A stretch of 64,000 nucleotides of DNA, from positions 124,001 to 188,000 of the forward strand of contig NZ_JAZAQL010000006.1 of assembly GCF_037081675.1 (NCBI RefSeq), in the 5' to 3' direction. Position numbers and translations under genes: made by a program. Below, piece by piece: positions 15,602 through 22,943 of the stretch. The first letter of the stretch is position 1, and each line of letters starts with the position of its first letter. The stretch is from Halorubellus litoreus (GTDB lineage: Archaea > Halobacteriota > Halobacteria > Halobacteriales > Natrialbaceae). The notes under the pieces were generated by a model. The model ran no database searches, was not told where the DNA came from, and saw only the letters and a list, made by a program, of their open reading frames with translations.

Positions 15602-16066
15602 TCAGTTGAGCGTCCCAGACCCGAGAACCTGCGACTTCTGGCCGTTGTTCCAGATGACCTTCACAGTGTCGTCGGACTGGAAGATATCGCTGGAGTCTTC
15701 CTGTAGTCCGAGGGTATCCCCAGATTGAATCTCGTCTCCACTCCACGTCTTACCGCCGTAGGGGGAGACATCAGTCGTCGTGCCGTCAGCCCATAGCTCG
15801 GTGCCGTCTTGGTGGACCACAGTGACGAACCGCGACTTGACGCTGTCGCCACCGACTATCGTGATGTCGACCGTGTCATCGCTCCCAACCGTGCCCCATT
15901 TCACTTCAACCGACGCTGATGGTGTTTCTTTCGTCGACTCTTCCGCCAGTCCAAGCGCGAACGTTCCCACCGCCGCTGCGAGGATAACCGTCACCGCCAC
16001 CATCAAAACGACACCGATGGTCGATGACACTGCATTCTCGTCCGTAAGTATTCTACTGACTTGCAT
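15602..16066 (-). CDS. Type IV pilin, divergent member of the cluster
   Basis: 154 residues. The N-terminus has a short charged leader (SRILTDENAV) followed by the hydrophobic helix SSTIGVVLMVAVTVILAAAV, the class III-like signal cut by the archaeal prepilin peptidase PibD. The helix then packs in the pilus core while the variable C-terminus is exposed. Compared with the three pilins upstream, the helix has SSTIGVV instead of SPVIGVI and the DNA is much less similar, so it is an older paralogue. It is last in the pilin row, 21 bases after the previous stop. Confidence 0.9.
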   Translation of the reverse strand: MQVSRILTDENAVSSTIGVVLMVAVTVILAAAVGTFALGLAEESTKETPSASVEVKWGTVGSDDTVDITIVGGDSVKSRFVTVVHQDGTELWADGTTTDVSPYGGKTWSGDEIQSGDTLGLQEDSSDIFQSDDTVKVIWNNGQKSQVLGSGTLN

Positions 16067-16087
16067 AAAAAAATCGCAGCCCGTTTG

Positions 16088-16579
16088 TTAGGGCAGCTCT
16101 CCTTCAGCGATGATCTGCGAGCTGTCGCTTTGCTGCGAGCTCCAGACCACCGTGATGCTATCGTCACTTTCCCAAGTATCACTGGGAGTGTTCGTTGACG
16201 GGTCGCTCAGAGTGTAGGAACTACCAGCGGTCCATGGATCAGAGGGCGAACTCACACTAACACCAGCCGCAGGTCCGTTGCTAGTCGTCGCATCATTGCC
16301 CTCAATGTTCACCGTGAGCGTACCGGTGGGAATCGAGTCACCACCATCGTGGCTAATCGTCACGGATTCATCGTCACCGCTGTCACCGAACCCTGACGTT
16401 GAGCCACCATCGTACTCGAATGATATGCTGGCTTGTGGCACCTGCTCTTGACTGCCGCCGATACCGAGCACGAACGCGCCGATCACGGCTGCGAGGATGA
16501 CCGTAATCGCAACCATCAGGATGACCCCAATGACCGGGGACACCGCGTCTTCGTCAGTGAAGAGGTTCTTAATATTCAT
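16088..16579 (-). CDS. Type IV pilin
   Basis: 163 residues. The leader NIKNLFTDEDAV precedes the H-domain SPVIGVILMVAITVILAAVI and then GAFVLGIGGSQEQVPQASIS. This is the PibD-processed archaeal pilin form with a conserved hydrophobic helix and a Ser/Thr/Gly/Asp-rich variable head ending in WSSQQSDSSQIIAEG. Its ATG directly abuts the TAA of the previous pilin gene with no spacer, so it relies on coupled translation. The first 140 bases are almost identical to the two upstream paralogues, while the heads differ. Confidence 0.93.
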   Translation of the reverse strand: MNIKNLFTDEDAVSPVIGVILMVAITVILAAVIGAFVLGIGGSQEQVPQASISFEYDGGSTSGFGDSGDDESVTISHDGGDSIPTGTLTVNIEGNDATTSNGPAAGVSVSSPSDPWTAGSSYTLSDPSTNTPSDTWESDDSITVVWSSQQSDSSQIIAEGELP

Positions 16580-17008
16580 TTATGCACCATACTCGAATTC
16601 GCCAAGCACGGACGTCTTGTCCGACTGCTGGCTGCTCCAGACGAGCGACACCGAGTCTCCATCAGTACAACTCGTCGCGACTTCCAAAGTGCTACCTGCA
16701 CTCCACTCGCTGCCGTAGGTACTACCGTCGTCTACGTCGCTACCGTCGGTGCAACTTCCGGAGTAAGCCGCATCCATCGTCCCAGAGCTAATCGGGTCTC
16801 CGCCTTCGTGGGTTGCTTCGACAACACCACTGGTACTCGTCTGCGAGAATGAGATACTCGCCTGCGGCACCTTTTCTTGACTGCCGCCGATACCGAGCAC
16901 GAACGCGCCGATCACGGCTGCGAGGATGACTGTAATCGCGACCATCAGGATGACCCCGATGACCGGCGACACGGCGTCCTCGTCCGCGAAGAGGTTCTTC
17001 AGTTGCAT
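16580..17008 (-). CDS. Type IV pilin with two close Cys pairs in the head
   Basis: 142 residues. It has leader QLKNLFADEDAV and H-domain SPVIGVILMVAITVILAAVI, the same as its upstream neighbour at protein level. The variable head has Cys in SGSCTDGS and in VATSCTDGDS; two cysteines in an exposed halophile pilin head are unusual and may form a disulphide. Its start region lies in a 25-bp tandem duplication that places a second, out-of-frame ATG at 17033. It should be cleaved by PibD and assembled with the other pilins. Confidence 0.92.
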   Translation of the reverse strand: MQLKNLFADEDAVSPVIGVILMVAITVILAAVIGAFVLGIGGSQEKVPQASISFSQTSTSGVVEATHEGGDPISSGTMDAAYSGSCTDGSDVDDGSTYGSEWSAGSTLEVATSCTDGDSVSLVWSSQQSDKTSVLGEFEYGA

Positions 17009-17047
17009 TGTTTAGATGTCGTTTCAGTTGCATTGTTTAGATGTCGT
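16998..17047. repeat. Perfect 25-bp tandem duplication of a pilin gene junction
   Basis: The 25-mer at 16998-17022 is repeated exactly at 17023-17047. The unit spans the stop of the upstream pilin gene, the short spacer, the ATG and the first codons of the next pilin. It creates an extra start at 17033 that is out of frame with the pilin start at 17008. Confidence 0.9.
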
Positions 17048-17420
17048 GTTCTCCGATGACTGAGCTGGAATCCGAGGACGGGGAGTTCCAGACGATGGTA
17101 ATGGAGTCACTCGCCGATCCAGTAGTGTACGTGTCACCAGCGGAGATGTCCGCGGACCAGTCGCCGTCGTCGCTACCGTCGACCTTGATATCAAGGGCAG
17201 TCGTAATCGTGTCCCCACCTTCGTGAGTTATCGTATAGGCGTTACCGGAGGTGCCCTCGAACGAGAAGCTGGCCTGCGGGACCTGTTCTTGGCTACCACC
17301 GATGCCGAGGACGAACGCGCCGATCACGGCTGCGAGGATGACTGTAATCGCGACCATCAGGATGACCCCGATGACCGGCGACACGGCGTCCTCGTCCGCG
17401 AAGAGGTTCTTCAGTTGCAT
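17037..17420 (-). CDS. Type IV pilin, first of the row
   Basis: 127 residues from the ATG at 17420; a longer frame reaches 17474, but its extra 18 residues do not resemble a pilin leader and precede the standard QLKNLFADEDAV start. The H-domain SPVIGVILMVAITVILAAVI is followed by GIGGSQEQVPQASFSFEG and a short head ending in VIGEHDI. It is 19 codons shorter than the other members because its head is compact. The nearest upstream promoter candidate is the TATA box at about 17,700. Confidence 0.92.
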   Translation of the reverse strand: MQLKNLFADEDAVSPVIGVILMVAITVILAAVIGAFVLGIGGSQEQVPQASFSFEGTSGNAYTITHEGGDTITTALDIKVDGSDDGDWSADISAGDTYTTGSASDSITIVWNSPSSDSSSVIGEHDI

Positions 17421-17490
17421 TGTTGTAGTTTCCCACACCGGCTGACGGTTCACCCACCGTGCCGATGTTACCATTCAGATTAGAAGCGAC

Positions 17491-17649
17491 TTACTTAATC
17501 CCACCGGCCATCAGTTCAGATTCCACTCTGTCAAGTGTGTCTGGAATTTGGTATAGGTCGGATTTCCCGCGTTCAATGGCGGCTTGAAGACCGTTCAAAA
17601 CCGGCCACGTATTGTGTTTTTCCCAATCAATGATCGCACGCCAAGACAC
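17491..17649 (-). CDS. 52-codon ORF ahead of the pilin genes, unknown function
   Basis: A GTG at 17649 opens 52 codons ending at the TAA at 17491-17493. The protein begins VSWRAIIDWEKHNTWPVLNG and continues with AAIERGKSDLYQIPDTL to a GGIK end. It reads like a real soluble helical protein, with amphipathic spacing and few rare residues, but its codons are more AT-rich than those around it. A stop lies in frame 13 codons upstream, so it is not simply a tail. A TATA box 50 bases upstream on the same strand could drive it and the pilins. It may also be the remnant of a transferred gene. No family is recognised. Confidence 0.45.
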   Translation of the reverse strand: MSWRAIIDWEKHNTWPVLNGLQAAIERGKSDLYQIPDTLDRVESELMAGGIK

Positions 17650-17697
17650 CCTATAAAATTCTGATACTAATATGGCGTTCTAAACTTGTAGGACAAC

Positions 17698-17706
17698 ATT
17701 TATATA
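17698..17706. promoter_or_regulatory. TATA box facing both ways between the pilin group and an RNA candidate
   Basis: TTTATATA lies in an AT-rich island. On the minus strand it sits about 50 bases before the 52-codon ORF that precedes the pilins. On the plus strand it sits about 25-30 bases before the structured segment at 17728 onward. Direction cannot be settled by eye. Confidence 0.5.
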
Positions 17707-17727
17707 CGATTTGTAGTCGGCAGCCGC

Positions 17728-17812
17728 GAAACGTGGAGTGCGCGCCGGCCGCGCAGCCACGGTGTGGGTTGAGGGATGCCTCCCTCATCGAAGTGAAAAC
17801 ACCGTGCGCTTA
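17728..17812 (+). ncRNA. Candidate structured RNA with nested perfect stems
   Basis: Downstream of a TATA-like element, CACGGTGT (17758-17765) pairs perfectly with ACACCGTG (17799-17806). It encloses a perfect 6-bp hairpin GAGGGA-TGCC-TCCCTC (17771-17786), and a flanking GCG/CGC can extend the outer stem. The only plus frame here (17733-18044) has poor halophile composition and runs into the antisense of the next gene, so RNA is more likely than protein. It is not a tRNA, and I see none of the conserved elements of SRP or RNase P RNA. The 3' end is unknown; it may extend toward 17,960. The boundaries are guesses. Confidence 0.35.
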
Positions 17813-17965
17813 TACCCCTTACCGCCGATTCCTCCACCGAATCCAGGCGCTGAGCGAAGCTCGCGTAATCACGACCTACGGCCGCACGACCAGTTCCCTC
17901 ACGTGCGAGGGCGAGAACGAGGGCGAGAGCGAAGAGGTGGTGTCAGCGAGTGACCGCGGGAAGCG

Positions 17966-18457
17966 TCAGGCGCGGCCGTTGAGCGGGCAGATGAAGAAGT
18001 TCGGTGGGCCGAAGTTCGGGCGGCCTTTGGTGACGTCGACGTAGTCGGCGTCGAGAACGTCCGATTCGCGGGTGAGGGGTGCGTCGGCGTTGAACGCGTC
18101 GACGTCGGTTACCTCTGCGCTGTAGTGGACCCACTGGCCGCCGTTCCAGTCGCGATCGCCAGGCGCGGATTCGGAGACGAACGGCGACAGTTGCGCGTCG
18201 TCCGCGTCCATGTTCTCGACGGTCGGCTGCTCGCCGTCGTGCAGGAAGTAGATCGCGTCGCTCGGGGACGGTTCGCTGTCGAGCACTTTCACGACGTTCG
18301 TGCGGTACAGGACGTCGTTCGCGTACACGCGACCGACGCTACGGCCGTTCCCGCGTTCGCTGCCCTTCCCGGGGTTGGCGAGCGCGGTCGAGGCGGCGGT
18401 CGTTGCGGCGAGGGCCGCAATCGTCTGAAGGACGCGACGTCGCGTTAGGCGTGTCAT
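17966..18457 (-). CDS. Secreted protein with Tat signal peptide
   Basis: 163 residues from the ATG at 18457; a longer frame to 18610 adds residues without sense. The N-terminus TRLTRRRVLQTIAALAATTA is a twin-arginine signal with an Ala-rich hydrophobic core ending at about ALA-NPG, so the protein is exported folded. The mature part is acidic, with no recognised domain; RVYANDVLYRTNVVKVLDSE and WNGGQWVHYSAEVTDVDAFN are its most ordered-looking stretches. The C-terminus has one Cys (FFICPLNGRA). It is convergent with the RNA candidate and has no operon partner. Confidence 0.75.
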   Translation of the reverse strand: MTRLTRRRVLQTIAALAATTAASTALANPGKGSERGNGRSVGRVYANDVLYRTNVVKVLDSEPSPSDAIYFLHDGEQPTVENMDADDAQLSPFVSESAPGDRDWNGGQWVHYSAEVTDVDAFNADAPLTRESDVLDADYVDVTKGRPNFGPPNFFICPLNGRA

Positions 18458-18661
18458 AGGTAGCGTTCTCCGGAGGGAGATGTCCGGCTTCGAGGACGCC
18501 GAGTGAGGGATTATTCGTTTTGCGAACTCCGTGTAAACTCCCCGTAGAGTCCGTCTAGAATCAAGAACGAACCCGGCCAGCGACCGGATTCTGAAGTGAA
18601 GTGCCGTCAACGTTAAGCCCTAGAAAACGAGAATTCGAGTGATGCGAACGGGTGGAATCAC

Positions 18662-19357
18662 GTGTCCGACCGAAAGAACGTAGCGAGCGCCATCCCGGAT
18701 GGGAGTCTCGCCGGTGCCGGGAGCGTCCTCGTCGCGGGGACGTCGAAGGACGTGCTCCGGGGAGTACCGACGGGACTGCTCGACCGCGCCGCGAACGACG
18801 GTGACGGCGTGGTCGCGGTGACGACCGACCTCGAACCGCGGACGCTCGTCGACCGCATCGAGCGGCGCGTCTCGGGCATCGCTCGCGACGACGTGGCGGT
18901 CGTGGACGCGCGACCACAGGGCGAAGCGGTACGCGCGAACCCGCGGCCGCTACACTGGCGCGTGCGGTCGCCGATGGACCTCACGGGCACGAGTCAAGCG
19001 GTCCACGAGTGCCTGTCGACGCTGTTCGACCGCGGCGTGTCGACGCGGCACGTCGTGTTCGATTCGCTGTCGCGGCTCGTCCTCGGCGGGGACGTCGAGA
19101 CGGTCGCGCGGTTCACGCACCAGTTGCTCGTGCTCGGGGACGCACCCGATGCACTCGGCGTCTATCCGATGTACACGAACACGACCGACGAGAGCGATCT
19201 CGCCCAGCTCGCGCATCTGTTCGGGGGGCGAGTCGACGTCCGACGTCGCGGCGGCCGACGAGAGCTCCGCTGTCGAGGCATCACCGACACGCCCCAGGAG
19301 TGGACGGCCGTCGAGTCGACCATGCCAGACCGCATCGGTGACGTCCGCGTGCGGTGA
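18662..19357 (+). CDS. RecA-fold-like regulatory protein lacking a P-loop
   Basis: 231 residues from a GTG. The pattern of strands (SVLVAGT, GVVAVTTD, VAVVDARP, TRHVVFDSLSRLVLGGDVE, PDALGVYPMYTNT) resembles haloarchaeal RecA/KaiC-like proteins in which FDSLSRL takes the Walker B position. The expected GKT P-loop is replaced by GTSKDVLRG, so it probably does not hydrolyse ATP. Such stand-alone degenerate RecA-like proteins are common in this group and of unknown role. No operon partner is visible; the next gene starts about 200 bases later. Confidence 0.7.
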   Translation: MSDRKNVASAIPDGSLAGAGSVLVAGTSKDVLRGVPTGLLDRAANDGDGVVAVTTDLEPRTLVDRIERRVSGIARDDVAVVDARPQGEAVRANPRPLHWRVRSPMDLTGTSQAVHECLSTLFDRGVSTRHVVFDSLSRLVLGGDVETVARFTHQLLVLGDAPDALGVYPMYTNTTDESDLAQLAHLFGGRVDVRRRGGRRELRCRGITDTPQEWTAVESTMPDRIGDVRVR

Positions 19358-19564
19358 CACGGACGAGTTACTTCGAAGTGCAGAACTCCCGGCAGGCGTG
19401 GTCCTGAGAGCGAAGTATTACGTAGCGGGACGCGCAAGCAGGCGTATGTCACGATTCACTGGAAGCGGCCGCTGTCGGGAGCGGGCCGCGTCCGTCCCTC
19501 GCCACGGTCGTTGCGACGACGAACCGACGGTCGCCACGTCGACGCCAGACGGCGGTGGTGGCGG

Positions 19565-20083
19565 ATGAGGGACCTGCTCGCGTACCCGCTCGTGCCGGTG
19601 GCGAGCGAGGCGGACGCGGAGGCGACGCTCCACGCGCTCCTGCCGCGGCTCGACGCCGGCGCGACCATCGTCGTCTGTCACGTCATCGAGAAGTCCGGTG
19701 GGGGGGTCGACAAGGCAAGTGTGGAGCAACGCGAGGACCGCGCTCGAGAGATCTTCGACCACGTCGAAGCGCACTGTCGCGCCGCGGACGTCAGCGTCGA
19801 GACCCGCATCGACTACGGGACCGACGTCGCCGACACCGTGTTCGCCGCGGCCGCCGACATCGACGCGTCCTCGGTCGTGTTCACGCCCCGCGAGGGGTCG
19901 CGGTGGCTCCAGTTCCTCACCGGCGACACCACGCACGACCTCGTCACCGAGAACGACCGTCCCGTCGTCGTCCTCCCCGACGAAGCCGACGACGACGGTA
20001 GCGACGTCGACGCGACCGACGCGACCGATACAACCGACGCGACCGACGCGACCGATACAACCGACGCGGAGGGCGAACAGTGA
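19565..20083 (+). CDS. UspA-type universal stress protein with C-terminal DATDATDTT repeats
   Basis: 172 residues from the ATG at 19565. The alpha/beta fold is suggested by YPLVPVASEADAEATLHALL, ATIVVCHVI, a long helix with HVEAHCRAADVSVETRIDYG, and SSVVFTPREGSRWLQFLTGDTTHDLVTENDRPVVVLP. The last part is the usual end of a Usp domain. The tail carries a perfect 27-bp tandem repeat (20009-20062) encoding DATDATDTT twice, likely disordered. The last four bases overlap the GTG of the permease gene, so this protein probably works with that transporter, as free-standing Usp proteins do next to Usp-tailed permeases. Confidence 0.85.
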   Translation: MRDLLAYPLVPVASEADAEATLHALLPRLDAGATIVVCHVIEKSGGGVDKASVEQREDRAREIFDHVEAHCRAADVSVETRIDYGTDVADTVFAAAADIDASSVVFTPREGSRWLQFLTGDTTHDLVTENDRPVVVLPDEADDDGSDVDATDATDTTDATDATDTTDAEGEQ

Positions 20084-22314
20084 CCGACGAGGACCTCGCG
20101 AAGGACCTCGGCCCGCTCGCCGCACTCACCATCGGCGTCGGGACGATGATCGGCGCCGGTATCTTCGTCCTCCCGGGGGACGCCATCTCGCAGGCAGGGA
20201 GTCTCGCCGGTGGCGCGTTCGTCCTCGGTGGCGTCATCGCGCTGTTCACCGCGCTCTCCGCGAGCGAACTCGGCACCGCGATGCCGCGGTCGGGCGGCGC
20301 GTACTTCTACGTGAACCGCGCCCTCGGCCCCCTGTTCGGGTCCGTCGCCGGCTGGTCGAACTGGCTCGGGCTCGCGTTCGCGAGCGCGTTCTACATGGTC
20401 GGGTTCGGCGAGTACATCCGGAACATCTTCGGGCTCGCCACCGGGTACGCACTCCTCGGCGTCACCATCCCGACCGTGAAGACGATGGCGTTCGGCGGTG
20501 CAGCGCTGTTCATCACCGTGAACTACGTCGGTGCGAAGGAGACCGGGCGCCTCCAGAACGTCATCGTCGTCATCCTCCTCGGTATCCTCACCGTCTTCAC
20601 CGCACTCGGCATCATGAACGCGCAACCGGCGAACCTCCCCGAGTCCAAGGGCGTGGACGCGATGCTCTCCACGACCGGCCTCATCTTCGTCTCCTACCTC
20701 GGGTTCGTCCAGATCACGAGCGTCGCCGAAGAGATCAAGGACCCCGACAAGAACCTGCCGCGCGCGGTCATCGGGAGCGTCCTCATCGTCACGACCGTGT
20801 ACGCGCTCGTTCTCGTCGTCATGAGCGCCGCCGTCCCCGACGGCTTCATCGCGGGCCTGGACCCCGACAAGATCGCGGTCGTCGAGGTCGGCCGCCAGAT
20901 ACAGGGCGGGGTCGTCGCCGGCGCCCTCCTACTGGGTGGCCTGCTCGCCACCGCATCCAGCGCGAACGCGAGCATCCTCGCGTCCTCCCGCATCAACTTC
21001 GCGATGGGACGCGACCGCATCGTCACCCCGGACCTGAACGAGATCCACGAGCGCTTCGGGACGCCGTACCGCGCCATCGGGATCACGGGCGCACTCATCC
21101 TCGTCTTCATCCTCGTCGCCCCCATCAACACGCTCGCCGAACTCGGGAGCGTCCTCCACCTCGTCATCTACGGCCTCCTGAACCTCGCACTCATCGTGAT
21201 GCGCGAAGCGAACGTCGAGGACTACGACCCCTCGTTCACCGTTCCGTTCTACCCGTTCACGCCCATCCTCGGCGCTCTCCTCTCGTTCGCACTCATCATC
21301 TACATCTCGCCGTTCGTCCGCTGGCTCGGCCTCGGCGTCGTCGCGTTCGCCGCCGGCTGGTACCTCCTCTACGCCCGCAGTCGAACGACCCAGGCTGGCG
21401 AACTCGCCGACTGGATCCTCTCGCGGAGCGACGAGATGCCCGACAGCGCCGTCGCCGCCGCCGAATCCGTCGCACCCGACGGCGGCCAGTACCGCGTGAT
21501 GGTACCCTTGGCGAACCCGAAACACGAGAAGGACCTCATCACGCTCGCGAGCGCACTCGCCAAACAGAACGACGGCACCGTCATCGCAACCCACATCGTG
21601 ACCGTCCCCGACCAGACGACGCTCGAGCACGCTCGCGACAACGTCGACGCGCTCGACGGCACGAACGACGAACTGCTCGCCGCCGCCCGCGAGGACGCCG
21701 AGACGTTCGGCGTGGACGTCGAGACGCACACCATCATCTCGCATCGCGCGTTCGAAGAAGTGTTCGACGCCGCCCGCACGTACAACGCCGACGTCTGCGT
21801 GATGGGCTGGGGGCCGCACTCGCACGGCCGCGCCGAATCACGCGTCGACGAACTGACGAGCGACGTCCCCTGTGACTTCCTCGTCCTCAAGGACCGCGGG
21901 TTCGACCCGGACCACCTCCTCGTCCCGACCGCCGGCGGTCCCGACAGCGACCTCTCCGCCGCCGTCGCACGCGACCTCCGCTCCGAATACGGCTCCACGG
22001 TCGAACTCCTGTACGTCCGCGACGACGACGAGAGCCGGGACGACGCCGGCGAGTTCCTCGCGGACTGGGCGGTCGACCACGACCTGAAGGACGCCGAGTT
22101 CACTATCGAAGAGGGCGACGTCGAGGAAGCCATCGAACGCCGCGCTCGCGACGCCACCATGCTCCTCGTCGGCGCGACCGAACGCGGCCTCATCAGTCGC
22201 CTCGTCGGCGGCACGCTCGTCATGGACGTCGTCGACGACGTCGACTGCTCGGTGCTGCTCGCCGAGAAGAAACGCCGCCGCACGCTCAAGGAACGCCTCT
22301 TCGGGAACGAATGA
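20080..22314 (+). CDS. Amino acid permease (APC superfamily) with two C-terminal Usp domains
   Basis: 744 residues. Residues about 1-440 are an APC transporter of about 12 helices, with the signature GVGTMIGAGIFVLPGDAISQ in helix 1, PRSGGAYFYVNRALG in helix 3 and EEIKDPDKNLPRAV before helix 6. The cytosolic part from about 470 contains two UspA-like domains (YRVMVPLANPKHEKDLITLA...PCDFLVLKDRG and HLLVPTAGGPDSDLS...VDCSVLLAEKK). It likely imports or exchanges amino acids, with the Usp part as a regulatory tail. It starts on a GTG inside the end of the upstream Usp gene. Confidence 0.92.
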   Translation: MTDEDLAKDLGPLAALTIGVGTMIGAGIFVLPGDAISQAGSLAGGAFVLGGVIALFTALSASELGTAMPRSGGAYFYVNRALGPLFGSVAGWSNWLGLAFASAFYMVGFGEYIRNIFGLATGYALLGVTIPTVKTMAFGGAALFITVNYVGAKETGRLQNVIVVILLGILTVFTALGIMNAQPANLPESKGVDAMLSTTGLIFVSYLGFVQITSVAEEIKDPDKNLPRAVIGSVLIVTTVYALVLVVMSAAVPDGFIAGLDPDKIAVVEVGRQIQGGVVAGALLLGGLLATASSANASILASSRINFAMGRDRIVTPDLNEIHERFGTPYRAIGITGALILVFILVAPINTLAELGSVLHLVIYGLLNLALIVMREANVEDYDPSFTVPFYPFTPILGALLSFALIIYISPFVRWLGLGVVAFAAGWYLLYARSRTTQAGELADWILSRSDEMPDSAVAAAESVAPDGGQYRVMVPLANPKHEKDLITLASALAKQNDGTVIATHIVTVPDQTTLEHARDNVDALDGTNDELLAAAREDAETFGVDVETHTIISHRAFEEVFDAARTYNADVCVMGWGPHSHGRAESRVDELTSDVPCDFLVLKDRGFDPDHLLVPTAGGPDSDLSAAVARDLRSEYGSTVELLYVRDDDESRDDAGEFLADWAVDHDLKDAEFTIEEGDVEEAIERRARDATMLLVGATERGLISRLVGGTLVMDVVDDVDCSVLLAEKKRRRTLKERLFGNE

Positions 22315-22943
22315 CCGCACCGGCCTCGTCGACGTAGACGCCCGCGTCCGGAACGCGTTCTTCGATCACTACCCTGGTCCTTCACCCGGAATCAGCCAGG
22401 GATGACTCTCGCACGCTCGAGTGCGGGCCCCTGGACTCGTCAGTACACGGTCGACTGCATCAGCGAGAGCGTTTCACGACGAGATCGACGTGGACCTCGT
22501 CGAAACCCGTCATCGCGCACACGTACACCACCGCCTCGCGCACGCTCGATGCGTGCTTCAGGAACCGAGACCATCCAACGACACCGAACGCGTCGTCGAG
22601 CACGTGAAACACGGCAACGGAACCACCGCCCGAATACCGCACACGGCAGCCATCACTCCCGCACGCACCCCAACAGCAACGATCGACCTCGCGAGCGTAC
22701 CACCCCGCGCCCGCGACGAACGCGGACCCCACGACTCCCATCAACGAGCGGACCACACGACCCACCATCAACGAGCGGACCACACGACACCAAAGACGAC
22801 CCAGACAACACACCTCCCACGTCGAGAGCACCGTGTCCGACGCCCGCACCGACACACACCGACCGCCACACTCGATCCACGACGAACCCTTCACGCGTCG
22901 CTACCGAACCACTATAGAACGGAAAGAGAGGAGAGAACCGCAG
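22315..22943. other. Gene-free stretch between the permease and secY 3' ends
   Basis: The two flanking genes converge. A nested hairpin follows the permease: CCAGGG (22396-22401) pairs with CCCTGG (22429-22434) around CGCAC/GTGCG, a possible terminator. A 24-bp repeat ending in GAGCGGACCACACGAC occurs at 22738-22761 and 22765-22788. The minus strand just after secY reads TTCTCTCCTCTCTTTCC, a pyrimidine tract that may end the ribosomal transcript. A minus-strand frame (22460-22894) has normal codon use only in its last 60 codons and is doubtful. Confidence 0.5.
22738..22788. repeat. Two 24-bp direct repeats, period 27
   Basis: The 24-mers at 22738-22761 and 22765-22788 are identical, separated by 3 bases. 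They lie in a His/Thr/Arg-biased, probably non-coding stretch. Two copies with a 3-base gap do not fit a CRISPR array. Confidence 0.75.

Noticed and set aside
17733..18044. A 103-codon plus-strand frame over the RNA candidate
   Set aside because: It has mixed composition, runs antisense into the end of the secreted-protein gene, and the nested stems explain the sequence better.
22738..22788. Possible CRISPR repeats
   Set aside because: Only two copies with a 3-base gap and no cas genes. The 61-bp repeats at 40554-40702 and the 35-bp repeats at 49183-49278 are rejected as CRISPR for similar reasons.
22460..22894. A 144-codon minus-strand frame after secY
   Set aside because: Cys, Trp and Arg are too frequent for a halophile protein and the repeats at 22738-22788 fall inside it. 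Only the last 60 codons have normal codon use, which is too little to call a gene.
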